Assembly (NCBI GenBank): GCA_024641945.1
Contig: JAHECD010000006.1
Location: 21,840-85,839 of the forward strand
Length of the DNA stretch: 64,000 nt
From: Rubrivivax sp.
GTDB taxonomy: Bacteria > Pseudomonadota > Gammaproteobacteria > Burkholderiales > Burkholderiaceae_C
Reading direction: 5' to 3'
Below the pieces are notes generated by a model, which saw only the letters and a list, made by a program, of their open reading frames with translations, was not told where the DNA came from and did no database searches. The position numbers were made by a program, and so were the translations under genes. Shown piece after piece: positions 20,430-28,519 of this stretch (positions are counted from its first letter, which is position 1; the number at the start of each line of letters is the position of its first letter).

Positions 20430-20912
20430 GTGAGCACCGATCAAACGTTCGTATCGCGCCGCCACCTGCTGACCGGCAGTGCGGCCACCCTGCTCCTGCT
20501 CGCCAGCGGGCGGGCACCTGCTGCGGTCAGGCTGCCGAAGATGCAGGTCTGGAAGGACCCGAGCTGCGGCTGCTGCAAGGACTGGATCGCTCTCCTGCAG
20601 AAGGACGGGTTCGAGGTGGAAACCTTCGAGACCGGTAACACTGCCGCCCGCGCGCGCCTGAAGGTGCCGGAACAGTTCGGTTCCTGCCACACGGCCCTCA
20701 TCGGCGGCTATGCCATCGAAGGCCATGTGCCACCGAGCGACATACGTGAGTTGCTGAAGGAGAAACCCGACGCGATCGGGCTGGCCGTGCCCGGCATGCC
20801 GGTCGGCTCGCCCGGCATGGACGGGCCAGCCTACAACGGACGACGCGATCCTTATGACGTCGTGCTCGTGCTGCGCGACGGCCGTGCACGCGTGTGGGCC
20901 CGTTACCGTTGA
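20430..20912 (+). CDS. DUF411 copper-associated protein
   Basis: Exported protein of 160 residues. An RRHLLTGSAATLLLLASG segment may act as a Tat-type or Sec signal. The mature part opens with the DUF411 signature WKDPSCGCCKDWIALL, whose CGCC is a likely metal site. A later CHTALIGGYAIEGHVPPSDI block is family-conserved. DUF411 proteins recur in copper and silver resistance clusters; their biochemical role is not settled. It starts four bases after the cupredoxin stop. Confidence 0.85.
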   Translation: MSTDQTFVSRRHLLTGSAATLLLLASGRAPAAVRLPKMQVWKDPSCGCCKDWIALLQKDGFEVETFETGNTAARARLKVPEQFGSCHTALIGGYAIEGHVPPSDIRELLKEKPDAIGLAVPGMPVGSPGMDGPAYNGRRDPYDVVLVLRDGRARVWARYR

Positions 20913-20931
20913 ATACCCCAAGGAGATCCTC

Positions 20932-21222
20932 ATGAAGATTCGCATGAACCATCTCGTGACCACGTTGGCGCTGGTCCTTTCGGCATCCGCCGCATTGGCC
21001 CAGAGCGCCGAAGGCGAGGTGCGCAAGATCGACAGGGCCCAGTCCAAGATCACGCTCAAGCACGGTGAGATCAAGTCGGTGGACATGCCGCCGATGACGA
21101 TGGTCTTTCGCGTCAAGGACCCGAAGGAGTTGGACGCGCTGGCCGTGGGCGACAAAGTGAAATTCGATGCCGCAAAGATCGACGGGCAGTACGTCGTCAC
21201 CGTGATCAAGAAGGCCCCCTGA
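20932..21222 (+). CDS. CusF-like periplasmic copper-binding protein
   Basis: Small periplasmic copper carrier of 96 residues. Signal peptide LVTTLALVLSASAALAQ. The CusF-type beta-barrel motif is HGEIKSVDMPPMTMVF, with the His and two Met ligands. The position of the Trp that caps copper in E. coli CusF is a Met here. AAGGAG lies eight bases before the ATG. It is the last gene of the copper operon, 19 bases after DUF411. Confidence 0.88.
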   Translation: MKIRMNHLVTTLALVLSASAALAQSAEGEVRKIDRAQSKITLKHGEIKSVDMPPMTMVFRVKDPKELDALAVGDKVKFDAAKIDGQYVVTVIKKAP

Positions 21223-21421
21223 GCGACGGGCGCGCAGGCGCCGGCGCGCGGTCGTCAGCAGGTGGCCGCGGCCGCGCCTCGATCAGGCGACTGACCGCAG
21301 GGCGTTTCCTTGTCCCCGATTGACACCTCGCCGGTCGCGGGTCGGTCCTGCGCGCTCAGTCCAAGGCGTTTGCAATAGGATTTTGGCGATCGCCTCTGCT
21401 CGACCCGTTGCAGCCGCTCAT

Positions 21422-21439
21422 GCGTCGCTTCGGCGACGC
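21422..21439 (+). repeat. Stable hairpin with TTCG loop
   Basis: Seven-base perfect arms GCGTCGC and GCGACGC flank TTCG. As plus-strand RNA this is the very stable C(UUCG)G tetraloop. It lies 200 bases beyond the CusF-like gene on the plus strand and could help end or protect that message, but it has no T-run. Confidence 0.5.
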
Positions 21440-21458
21440 TGCGCGGTCCGAGGCCGCC

Positions 21459-21536
21459 GGGCGAGTGCCTCCGCTCATGTCCCCCGGACGGGGCCGCGCC
21501 CAGCCCTCCTCCTTTACTTCGCTGCGGCACTCGCCC
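21459..21536 (-). repeat. Structured repeat, copy A
   Basis: A 78-base unit bounded by perfect 11-base inverted arms GGGCGAGTGCC and GGCACTCGCCC. Read on the minus strand, the interior holds AGCGAAGTAAAGGAGG, a small GGGC/GCCC hairpin, then CCGGGGGACATGAGCG. Copy B in opposite orientation shares this interior but has different arms. No coding function is evident. Confidence 0.7.
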
Positions 21537-21606
21537 GCCGTCCTCGGCCAGACACCGGATGGGCAAGCGACGGTCGAACCGGCCACACGCGTCGGATCAG
21601 GGTGAC

Positions 21607-21685
21607 GGGGCGTTCTCTGGAGCGAAGTGAAGGAGAAGGGGCGGCCGCAGGCCGCCCCGGGGGAATGAGCGCAAGAGAGCGCCCC
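21607..21685 (+). repeat. Structured repeat, copy B
   Basis: A 79-base unit bounded by 12-base arms GGGGCGTTCTCT and AGAGAGCGCCCC that pair with one G-T position. The interior holds AGCGAAGTGAAGGAG, a perfect GGGGCGGCC/GGCCGCCCC hairpin with loop GCA, then CGGGGGAATGAGCG. It lies head-on to copy A, 70 bases away. Confidence 0.7.
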
Positions 21686-21778
21686 GGCGCGCTGTTCCCG
21701 CACAAAACATCGAACGCGAACGGTCGCAGCAGGCCGAATGCCGGCGCAGCCTTCCGCTCTAAGCAACACCGACCCGAA

Positions 21779-23773
21779 TCAGAAGTGAATGCCGCGCATC
21801 ATCTCGGCCATGGCGATCGCCTCGGCCGACAGCTGCGCCTTCGGCGCTTTCTCACCCTTGGCCGCCGCACTGTCGGGGAACATGCGGAAGGTCGTATTCA
21901 TGACGATCTGCGTGATGCGCGGCGCGGCAGCGTGCAGGATCTCGCCGAAGATGCCCAGACGCGTCGCCACACGCACCGGCTTCTCGATGCAGGCGCGCAC
22001 CACCATGTCGGCGGCTTCCTCGGGCTTGAGCAGCGGCATGCTGTCGTAGATCTTCGTCGGCGCCGTCATCGGGGTGCGCACGAGCGGCATGTTCACGGTG
22101 GTGAAGGTGATGCCCTGGTCGGCGAACTCGCTCGACGCGCAGGCGGTCCAGGCGTCGAGCGCCGCCTTGCTGGCCACATAGGCAGAAAAGCGCGGCGCAT
22201 TCACGAGCACGCTGATCGAGCTGATGTTGACGACATGGCCCTTCTTCTTGGCCACCATGCCCGGCAGCAGGCCCATCGTGATGCGCAGCGCACCGAAATA
22301 GTTGAGTTGCATCGTGCGCTCGAAGTCGTGGAACCGCTCGTAGCTGGCTTCGATGGCGCGGCGGATCGATCGCCCGGCGTTGTTGATCAGGAAATCGACG
22401 CCGCCATGCTCGGCCTGCAGCGTCTTGACGAACTCGGCGCAGCTGGCTTCGTCGGCGATGTCCACCGAGTAGCTGAACACCCGCGCGCCCTTGCCTGCAT
22501 AGGCCTCGATCTCCTTCACCGCGGCGACCAGCTTGTCGGTATCGCGCCCGCAGATGATCGTGATCGCACCCGCCTCGGCAAAGCGGCACGCAGCGGACAG
22601 GCCGATGCCTGACGAGCCGCCCGTCACCAGCACGACCTTGCCGCCCACGGTCCCCTTCAGCGTGCGGTCGACGAACAGCGCCGGGTCGAGGTGGCGCTCC
22701 CAGTAGTCCCACAGGCGCCAGGCGTAATCGTGCAGGTTCGGGCATTCGATGCCGCTGCCCTTGAGGGCGGCATCGGTCTCGCGGCGGTCGAAGCGCGTGG
22801 GGTAGTTGACGAACGTCATGATGTCCTCGGGCAGCCCGAGGTCTTTCATCACCGCGCGGTAGATGCGCCGCACGGGCGCCAGCGCCATCATCCCCTTGCG
22901 CACGCTCTTGGGAATGAAACCGAACAACGCCGCGTTGACGAACAGGTTCATCTTCGGCGCGTGCGCAGCCTTGCTGAAGATATCCAGCACGTCGCCCACG
23001 CGATACCCCGCCGGGTCCACGAGATGGAAACACTTGCCGTTGGCGCGCTGGTGGTGGCTGATGTGCACGAGCGCGCCGACGACGAAGTCCACCGGCACGA
23101 TATTGATGCGCCCGCCCTCGAGGCCCACCGCCGGCATCCATGGCGGGAGGATCTGGCGCATGCGCTGGATCGCCTTGAAGAAGTAGTACGGGCCGTCGAT
23201 CTTGTCCATCTCGCCGGTCTGCGAATCGCCGACCACGGCGGCGGGGCGGTACACCGTCCACGGCACCTTGCACTCCTTGCGCACGATCTTCTCGCTCTCG
23301 TGCTTGGTCATGAAGTACGGATGCTCCAACCCTTCCGCCTCTTCGAACATGTCCTCGCGGAACACACCTTCGTAGAGGCCCGCCGCGGCGATGCTGCTGA
23401 CGTGCTGGAAATGCCCGGCATCGATCGCCCTGGCAAAGTCGACTGCGTTGCGCGTGCCCTCGATGTTCACGCGCACCTGACTCTCTTCGTCGGCGCCGAG
23501 GTCGTAGACCGCAGCCAGGTGGTAGAGGTGATCGATCTGGCCTTTGAGGGCCTTGATCGCATCCGACGCGACGCCCAGCTTCTTGCTCGTCAGATCGCCG
23601 AATACCGGCACCGCACGGGTCTTGCTCACTCCCCAGTACGCGAGCAGTTCTGGCACCTTGCCCTCGGACTCCGGGCGCAGCAGGAAATGCACGACCGAAC
23701 CACGGTGCGCAAGCAATGCCTTGACGAGGCGGCGGCCGATGAACCCTGTGGCACCGGTAACGAAATACTGCAT
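21779..23773 (-). CDS. Bifunctional fatty acyl-CoA reductase (alcohol-forming, Marinobacter type)
   Basis: Two-domain SDR protein of 664 residues. The N-terminal extended-SDR half has TGATGFIGRRL, the FHLAAVYDLGADEESQ-like block and YFMTKHESEK. The C-terminal classical SDR half has TGGSSGIGLSAACRF, NNAGRSIRRAIE and YVASKAALDA. Length and block order match the roughly 660-residue acyl-CoA reductase of Marinobacter that makes fatty alcohols for wax esters. It likely reduces acyl-CoA through aldehyde to alcohol with NADPH. The start at 23773 is preceded by AGGAGGATCGC. It is divergent from the phasin gene. No wax ester synthase is in the window. Confidence 0.88.
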   Translation of the reverse strand: MQYFVTGATGFIGRRLVKALLAHRGSVVHFLLRPESEGKVPELLAYWGVSKTRAVPVFGDLTSKKLGVASDAIKALKGQIDHLYHLAAVYDLGADEESQVRVNIEGTRNAVDFARAIDAGHFQHVSSIAAAGLYEGVFREDMFEEAEGLEHPYFMTKHESEKIVRKECKVPWTVYRPAAVVGDSQTGEMDKIDGPYYFFKAIQRMRQILPPWMPAVGLEGGRINIVPVDFVVGALVHISHHQRANGKCFHLVDPAGYRVGDVLDIFSKAAHAPKMNLFVNAALFGFIPKSVRKGMMALAPVRRIYRAVMKDLGLPEDIMTFVNYPTRFDRRETDAALKGSGIECPNLHDYAWRLWDYWERHLDPALFVDRTLKGTVGGKVVLVTGGSSGIGLSAACRFAEAGAITIICGRDTDKLVAAVKEIEAYAGKGARVFSYSVDIADEASCAEFVKTLQAEHGGVDFLINNAGRSIRRAIEASYERFHDFERTMQLNYFGALRITMGLLPGMVAKKKGHVVNISSISVLVNAPRFSAYVASKAALDAWTACASSEFADQGITFTTVNMPLVRTPMTAPTKIYDSMPLLKPEEAADMVVRACIEKPVRVATRLGIFGEILHAAAPRITQIVMNTTFRMFPDSAAAKGEKAPKAQLSAEAIAMAEMMRGIHF

Positions 23774-23992
23774 GCGATCCTCCTGACGAGCGGGCACTTG
23801 AAACGCGGATTCTTGTCCATCGAGGCGCGCCTTCCGTCGGCGCTAACCCGAAGCGAGGCGACTCATTCGTAGAGGTGCGCCCCTAGGGATTTAGGCTGCG
23901 TTCCCCACGGGGCAACCCTATATTCACATCCAGCGACGGGGTGATGGCTGCCCTGTGAAAGTCACCCCACCAACCCAACGAGGAAACGCATC

Positions 23993-24535
23993 ATGGTCAA
24001 GAAGCTCCAGAAAATGGCACAGAAGAAGGCGACGTCGGCGTCGGGGCTGATGGACAGCCAGCTCGCCAGCTCGGTCAAGGATTCGGCGCAGCAGATCTGG
24101 CTCGCCGGCATGGGCGCATTCAGCAAGGCGCAGGCCGAAGGCGGCAAGGTCTTCGAGGCCCTGATCAAGGAAGGCACCGCCCTGCAGCGCAAGACACAAG
24201 GCATGGCCGAGGAAAAGATCAATGAAGTCACCGGCAAGATGACGAGCATGGCCGGCGACGTTCAAAGCAAGGCCGGCCAGCATTGGGACAAGCTCGAGTC
24301 GATCTTCGAAGCACGCACCGCCAAGGCCATGAACAAGCTCGGCGTGCCCACGGCCAAGGACGTGGATGCGCTGGCCAAGCGCGTCGACCAGCTCGCGTCG
24401 GCCGTCGCCAAGCTCTCCAAGCCGGTGCCGGCGAAGAAGGCCGCGCCGGCCGCGAAGAAGGCCGCGGCCAAACCGGCTGCGAAGCCGGCAGTCAAGGCAG
24501 CGGCCAAGCGCGCCCCGCGCCGCGCTGCCGCCTGA
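23993..24535 (+). CDS. Phasin-family granule-associated protein
   Basis: Predicted polyester-granule surface protein of 180 residues. The N-terminal part is an amphipathic helix region (SASGLMDSQLASSVKDSAQQ, then IWLAGMGAFSKAQAEGG), the PhaF/PhaI-type phasin domain. A coiled coil follows, with ALAKRVDQLASAVAKLSKP. The tail is a Lys/Ala/Pro-rich repeat of the AAKPAAKPA kind, like the histone-H1-like tail of PhaF that binds DNA. So it may tether granules to the nucleoid. A GAGG ribosome site precedes the ATG, and a strong terminator follows. Confidence 0.85.
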   Translation: MVKKLQKMAQKKATSASGLMDSQLASSVKDSAQQIWLAGMGAFSKAQAEGGKVFEALIKEGTALQRKTQGMAEEKINEVTGKMTSMAGDVQSKAGQHWDKLESIFEARTAKAMNKLGVPTAKDVDALAKRVDQLASAVAKLSKPVPAKKAAPAAKKAAAKPAAKPAVKAAAKRAPRRAAA

Positions 24536-24558
24536 GGCCGCACGGTGTGCAATGACTG

Positions 24559-24581
24559 GGGGCGCTTCGGCGCCCCTTTTT
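24559..24581 (+). terminator. Intrinsic terminator after the phasin gene
   Basis: Seven-base perfect arms GGGGCGC and GCGCCCC flank TTCG and are followed directly by TTTTT. This is a textbook Rho-independent terminator 24 bases beyond the phasin stop. It separates the phasin message from the patatin gene. Confidence 0.9.
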
Positions 24582-24607
24582 CCGTCCGCTGAACCGGGGC
24601 AAGCCAG

Positions 24608-25843
24608 ATGCCGCAGACACGACGCAGCAAGACCCGCAAGACGCCGCGCATCGGATTGGCACTGGCCGGCGGCGGGCCGATGGGGGCCATCTACGAGATC
24701 GGCGCCCTGTGCGCACTCGAAGAGGCGCTCGTCGGCGTGGATTTCACGGGTTTGCAGGGCTATGTGGGTGTATCGGCCGGCGGATTCATCGCCGCCGGGC
24801 TGGCCAATGGCATGACACCCCGCCAGTTGTGCACGGCCTTCATCGAGACCGGGCGCGGCCGGCGTGACGCGATCGACCCTTCGCTGTTTGCCCATCCGGC
24901 GTGGGGTGAGTTTGCGCACCGGGCCGCATCGCTTCCTCGCCTGGCGGCACAGGCCGCCTACCGCTATGCCTTCGGGCGGCGCTCGCTGCTCGCGGCGGCC
25001 GAGCGGCTCGGGCGTGCCCTGCCGACCGGCTTGTTCAGCAATGCCCCACTGGAGCGCCAGATGCGCCGGCTGCTGCAGGCGCCTGGGCGCAGCGACGACT
25101 TTCGCGCGTTGCAGCGAAGGCTCGTGCTGGTGGCCACCGATCTCGACTCCGGCGCCGCTGCGCCGTTCGGGCAGCCGGGCTGGGACCACGTGCCGATCTC
25201 CCGGGCGATCGCCGCGAGCGCGGCCTTGCCCGGCCTGTTCCCGCCGGTGCCCATCGGCGGGCGCTGGTACGTGGACGGCGCACTCAAGAAGACGCTGCAC
25301 GCCAGCGTGCTGCTCGACATGGATCTGGACGTCGTGATCTGCCTGAATCCACTCGTGCCCTTCGACGCCACGCATGCCGAAAGGCACCGGGTGCTGTCGA
25401 GCGGCGACGAGCGCATTCCTCACCTCGTCGAAGGAGGACTGCCGGTGGTGCTGAGCCAGACCTTCCGTTCACTCATCCACTCGCGCCTCGAGCTCGGCAT
25501 GAAGGGCTACGAAGCGAGCCACCCCGGCACGGACATCCTCCTGTTCGAACCGGACCACCGCGATCCCGAGATGTTTCTTGCCAACACCTTCGGCTATTCG
25601 CAGCGGCGTTGGCTGGCCGAACATGCCTATCAGCGCACCCGCGCCGACCTGCGCTCACGGCGCAGCACCTTGCGCGCGGCGTTGTCCCGGCACGGGCTGG
25701 ATCTGGCAGACGGCGTGCTGGATGACACAAAACGCACGCTCGTCGGCCGACGTGCGCCAGCGCGCAACCGCGGCGCGCAGACGTTGCGACGGCTGGACGA
25801 AGTGCTGGACGACCTCGACCGCGCCCTCGTCGCGAGGCCGTGA
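24608..25843 (+). CDS. Patatin-like phospholipase/lipase
   Basis: Predicted serine acyl hydrolase of 411 residues. The oxyanion motif GLALAGGGPMGA opens the fold. The nucleophile elbow is GVSAGGF (GxSxG) and the catalytic Asp is in YVDGALKK (DGA). No signal peptide is seen, so it probably acts in the cytoplasm on membrane or storage lipid. It lies after a strong phasin terminator and may have its own promoter within the 72-base gap. Neighbouring phasin and acyl-CoA reductase genes suggest a link to storage lipid. Confidence 0.88.
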   Translation: MPQTRRSKTRKTPRIGLALAGGGPMGAIYEIGALCALEEALVGVDFTGLQGYVGVSAGGFIAAGLANGMTPRQLCTAFIETGRGRRDAIDPSLFAHPAWGEFAHRAASLPRLAAQAAYRYAFGRRSLLAAAERLGRALPTGLFSNAPLERQMRRLLQAPGRSDDFRALQRRLVLVATDLDSGAAAPFGQPGWDHVPISRAIAASAALPGLFPPVPIGGRWYVDGALKKTLHASVLLDMDLDVVICLNPLVPFDATHAERHRVLSSGDERIPHLVEGGLPVVLSQTFRSLIHSRLELGMKGYEASHPGTDILLFEPDHRDPEMFLANTFGYSQRRWLAEHAYQRTRADLRSRRSTLRAALSRHGLDLADGVLDDTKRTLVGRRAPARNRGAQTLRRLDEVLDDLDRALVARP

Positions 25844-25958
25844 AGGGCGGCGCGCACTCAAGTTGCGCGCACCGGCGCCGATGAAGGTGCAAGGACCCGG
25901 ACCAAAGCCCGTCTGGGCCGGCCCGACTCCATCCACACCCGTCCACCGCCATTGCACG

Positions 25959-26366
25959 ATGACCGCCCTGCACGACGTCGACCTGCCCCGCGCCCAAGCC
26001 ATGGCGGCGTCGCTTGCGGCGCTGCTCGACCGTGTGGAAGGTGCCCGCGAAGTGCTGCCGCACCTCGCGGCGCTCGAGACGTCGCTGCGCCAGCACGGTG
26101 CGGCCTGCCTCGACCACGTGACACTGCCCGTGCTCTCGAAGATCTGTGCCCAGCTCACCAGCTTGCCGCTGCCGCCGGCGGACGAGCCGCTTCAGCACCT
26201 TCAGTCCTTCCTGCTGCGACTGGTGACGGTGCGCGCGGAGCGACCGCGACGTCCACCGCCGGCGCCGACGCCACCACCGCCGCCGATGGACGATGACGAC
26301 GTGCTCGTGGTCGAGATGAGCCACAGCGAGTTCCTGGCGGCGACCGCGGATCAGCGCGGCGCGTAG
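25959..26366 (+). CDS. Hypothetical protein
   Basis: Unrecognised soluble protein of 135 residues. The N-terminal two thirds looks helical (AQAMAASLAALLDRVEGAREVL region). A proline-rich linker (RPPPAPTPPPPPMDDDD) and a short acidic/hydrophobic C-terminal segment follow. There is no signal or membrane span. The start at 25959 (MTALHDVD) was chosen because upstream frames overlap the patatin gene; a start at 25881 is possible. It may be cotranscribed with the patatin gene. Confidence 0.5.
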   Translation: MTALHDVDLPRAQAMAASLAALLDRVEGAREVLPHLAALETSLRQHGAACLDHVTLPVLSKICAQLTSLPLPPADEPLQHLQSFLLRLVTVRAERPRRPPPAPTPPPPPMDDDDVLVVEMSHSEFLAATADQRGA

Positions 26367-26397
26367 CCGCACGCGCCGCCCGGCGCCCGGACCCCGT

Positions 26398-27891
26398 TCA
26401 ACCCAGGTAGCGCTGCTCCAGGTGCGCCCTGAAGTGGGCGGGGTTCAGCACCTCGCCGCTCGCACGCATCGTCAATTCGTCCGTCTGCCAGAGGCTGGCC
26501 TGACTCCACACCTTGTCGCGCAGCCAGTCGAACACGGCGCCGAGGTCGCCCGCCGCAATGCGCGTGTCCAGGTCTGGCATCGACCGGCGCATGGCCGCGA
26601 ACCATTGGGCCGAATACATCGCGCCGAGCGAATAACAAGGAAAGTAACCGAACATGCCGCTGGGCCAGTGCACGTCCTGCAACGGGCCGTCCCTGAAATT
26701 GCCGCGTGTATCGACGCCCAGCAGTTCCATCATCGCGGCGTCCCAGCGTGCCGGGATGTCCTCGGCCTCGATCTCGCCTTCGATCAGCGGACGCTCGATT
26801 TCATAGCGGAGGATCACGTGCGCCGCATACGTCACCTCGTCGGCGTCGACGCGAATGGTCCCGGCCGTCACCCGCGTCAGCAGGCGCTGCAGGTTCTGCG
26901 GCTCGAAAGCCGCCTGCGCGCCAAAGGCCTCGGCAAGCATCGGCGCCAGGTGGGCAACGAAACCCGGGTGGCTGCCGAGTTGCATTTCGAAGCTCAACGA
27001 CTGGCTCTCGTGCAGCGCCATCGATCGCGCCTGGCCGACCGGCTGGCCGACCAGACCGCGCGGCAGATTCTGCTCGTATCGGCCATGCCCGGTCTCGTGG
27101 ATGGTGCCCATCAGGCTGGACAAGAAGTTGTCCTCGCGGAAGCGCGTGGTCATGCGCACGTCCTCGGGCACCCCGCCGCAGAAAGGGTGGGTGCTCACGT
27201 CGAGCCGGCCGGCCTCGAAGTCGAACCCGAGCAGGCGCATCGTGCGCTCGCACAAGTGGCGCTGGGCCTCCACGGCGAACGGGCCCACGGGCTGTATCAC
27301 AGGCTCACCCGACTGCTTGTCGAGCACGCGCCGGATCAATGCCGGCAGCCATTGGCGCACGTCGCCGAAGATCTGCCGCAGACGCGCCGACGTCATGCCG
27401 GGCTCGAACCTGTCCATCAGCGCGTCATAGCGCGACAGGCCGGTCTCGTCCGACAGCAGTGCCGCCTCTTCGCGTGCCAGCGCCAGCACCGGTCGGAAGT
27501 TCTCCAAGAATCCCGCCCAATCGTTGGCCGACCGCTGCGCGCGCCAGGCATGCTCGCAGCGCGCCGTGGCCATCGACTGGCGCTGCACCAATGATTCGGG
27601 CAGTGCATTGCTCGCCAACCAGTCACGCCGGATCTCACGCAGGTTGGCCTGCTGGAGCAGCGACAGCGGCTCGCCTGCTGCGCGCGTGATTTGCGCCTGC
27701 ATGGCCGGGTCGGTGCGCAGACGGTGCAGCAATGCGGCCATTTCCGACATCGCCGCCGCCCGGGCCTCATTGCCTTTGGGCGGCATGTTGGCCGCCTGGT
27801 CCCAGCTGGCAATGGACTGCAGATGGCCAAGGCGGTGAAGGCGCGTGTACGTGGCGCTCAATGCATCGTAGGCAGGGGTCTCGGTGCTCAT
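26398..27891 (-). CDS. M32 family metallocarboxypeptidase (Taq type)
   Basis: Zinc carboxypeptidase of 497 residues that trims C-terminal residues from peptides. The HETGH zinc motif sits in GTIHETGHGRYEQNLP, with a downstream LHESQSLSFE block providing the third ligand Glu. DEVTYAAHVILRYEIER and CYSLGAMYSAQWF are further M32 signatures. No signal peptide is seen, so it is probably cytosolic. The gene stands alone on the minus strand, 54 bases from the YqaA-type gene in the same direction. Confidence 0.94.
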   Translation of the reverse strand: MSTETPAYDALSATYTRLHRLGHLQSIASWDQAANMPPKGNEARAAAMSEMAALLHRLRTDPAMQAQITRAAGEPLSLLQQANLREIRRDWLASNALPESLVQRQSMATARCEHAWRAQRSANDWAGFLENFRPVLALAREEAALLSDETGLSRYDALMDRFEPGMTSARLRQIFGDVRQWLPALIRRVLDKQSGEPVIQPVGPFAVEAQRHLCERTMRLLGFDFEAGRLDVSTHPFCGGVPEDVRMTTRFREDNFLSSLMGTIHETGHGRYEQNLPRGLVGQPVGQARSMALHESQSLSFEMQLGSHPGFVAHLAPMLAEAFGAQAAFEPQNLQRLLTRVTAGTIRVDADEVTYAAHVILRYEIERPLIEGEIEAEDIPARWDAAMMELLGVDTRGNFRDGPLQDVHWPSGMFGYFPCYSLGAMYSAQWFAAMRRSMPDLDTRIAAGDLGAVFDWLRDKVWSQASLWQTDELTMRASGEVLNPAHFRAHLEQRYLG

Positions 27892-27945
27892 GGCGTCATG
27901 TTCCAGGGGAGGCTGATCGGCCCTTCGATTGTCGCGTCACGCCCG

Positions 27946-28431
27946 TCACGGCGTGTACGCACCGGGAAACACCCACAGCACGGCCGCCGTCATCGTGACA
28001 TAGCGCGCAAACTTGCCGATGGCCATGTACACGACACAGGGCCAGAAGGGCATCTTCAACCAGCCGGCGACGGCGCACAGCGGGTCGCCAACGACGGGCA
28101 GGAACGACAGCAGGCAGGCCTTCGGGCCGAAGCGCTCGAGCCATTGCAGTGCACGTGCCTCGTGAGGCTTGCGGTGGGCCACGCGCTCGTAAGCGGCCTC
28201 CGCGCCGTAGCCCATCCACCAGGTGATCGCGCCGCCGATCGTATTGCCCGCCGTGGCGACCAGCATGGTCGGCCAGAAGATCTGCGGGTTGATCTTGACG
28301 AGCCCGAGCACGACCCATTCGCTGCCGAGCGGCAGCAGCGTGGCCGACAGCAGCGACACCACGAATACCGTGCTCAAACCGAACCTGGGCAGCGCGAGCG
28401 TGCCCAGAAGCGCATGCAACCAGGCTTCCAT
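27946..28431 (-). CDS. YqaA/DedA-like membrane protein
   Basis: Small integral membrane protein of 161 residues in the YqaA branch of the DedA/SNARE-associated superfamily. Hydrophobic segments are at the N-terminus (STVFVVSLLSATLLPLGSEW), centre (TMLVATAGNTIGGAITWWMG) and C-terminus. ACLLSFLPVVGDPLCAVAGW is the re-entrant family signature. DedA relatives act in lipid transport across the membrane; this member's role is unknown. It is divergent from dusB across 88 bases. Confidence 0.87.
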   Translation of the reverse strand: MEAWLHALLGTLALPRFGLSTVFVVSLLSATLLPLGSEWVVLGLVKINPQIFWPTMLVATAGNTIGGAITWWMGYGAEAAYERVAHRKPHEARALQWLERFGPKACLLSFLPVVGDPLCAVAGWLKMPFWPCVVYMAIGKFARYVTMTAAVLWVFPGAYTP

Positions 28432-28519
28432 GGGCGCCGATGATAGGCAGGCGGCGGGCGGACCCCGGCCGCTATACTGCTGCCTCCTTTTTCAGCACCT
28501 CGCCGCCAGCTCCCTGCCC

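Larger units (their letters stand above)
21223..21778. other. 556-base spacer with structured repeats and no convincing gene
   Basis: Lies between the copper operon (plus) and the acyl-CoA reductase (minus), which converge here. Several open frames of 60-137 codons occur, but they are mutually overlapping, rich in Arg/Ser/Pro and pass through the hairpins, so I do not call them genes. The spacer holds two inverted structured repeats and a TTCG-loop hairpin, listed separately. Confidence 0.6.

Noticed and set aside
21255..21769. Short frames in the 556-base spacer (for example 103 and 137 codons, minus strand)
   Set aside because: They run through the hairpin repeats and have biased composition. 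I see no ribosome site or domain, so the spacer is treated as noncoding.
24430..24535. Tandem AAG/GCC-rich repeat at the phasin end
   Set aside because: It encodes the Lys/Ala/Pro tail typical of PhaF-like phasins and is not an independent repeat element.
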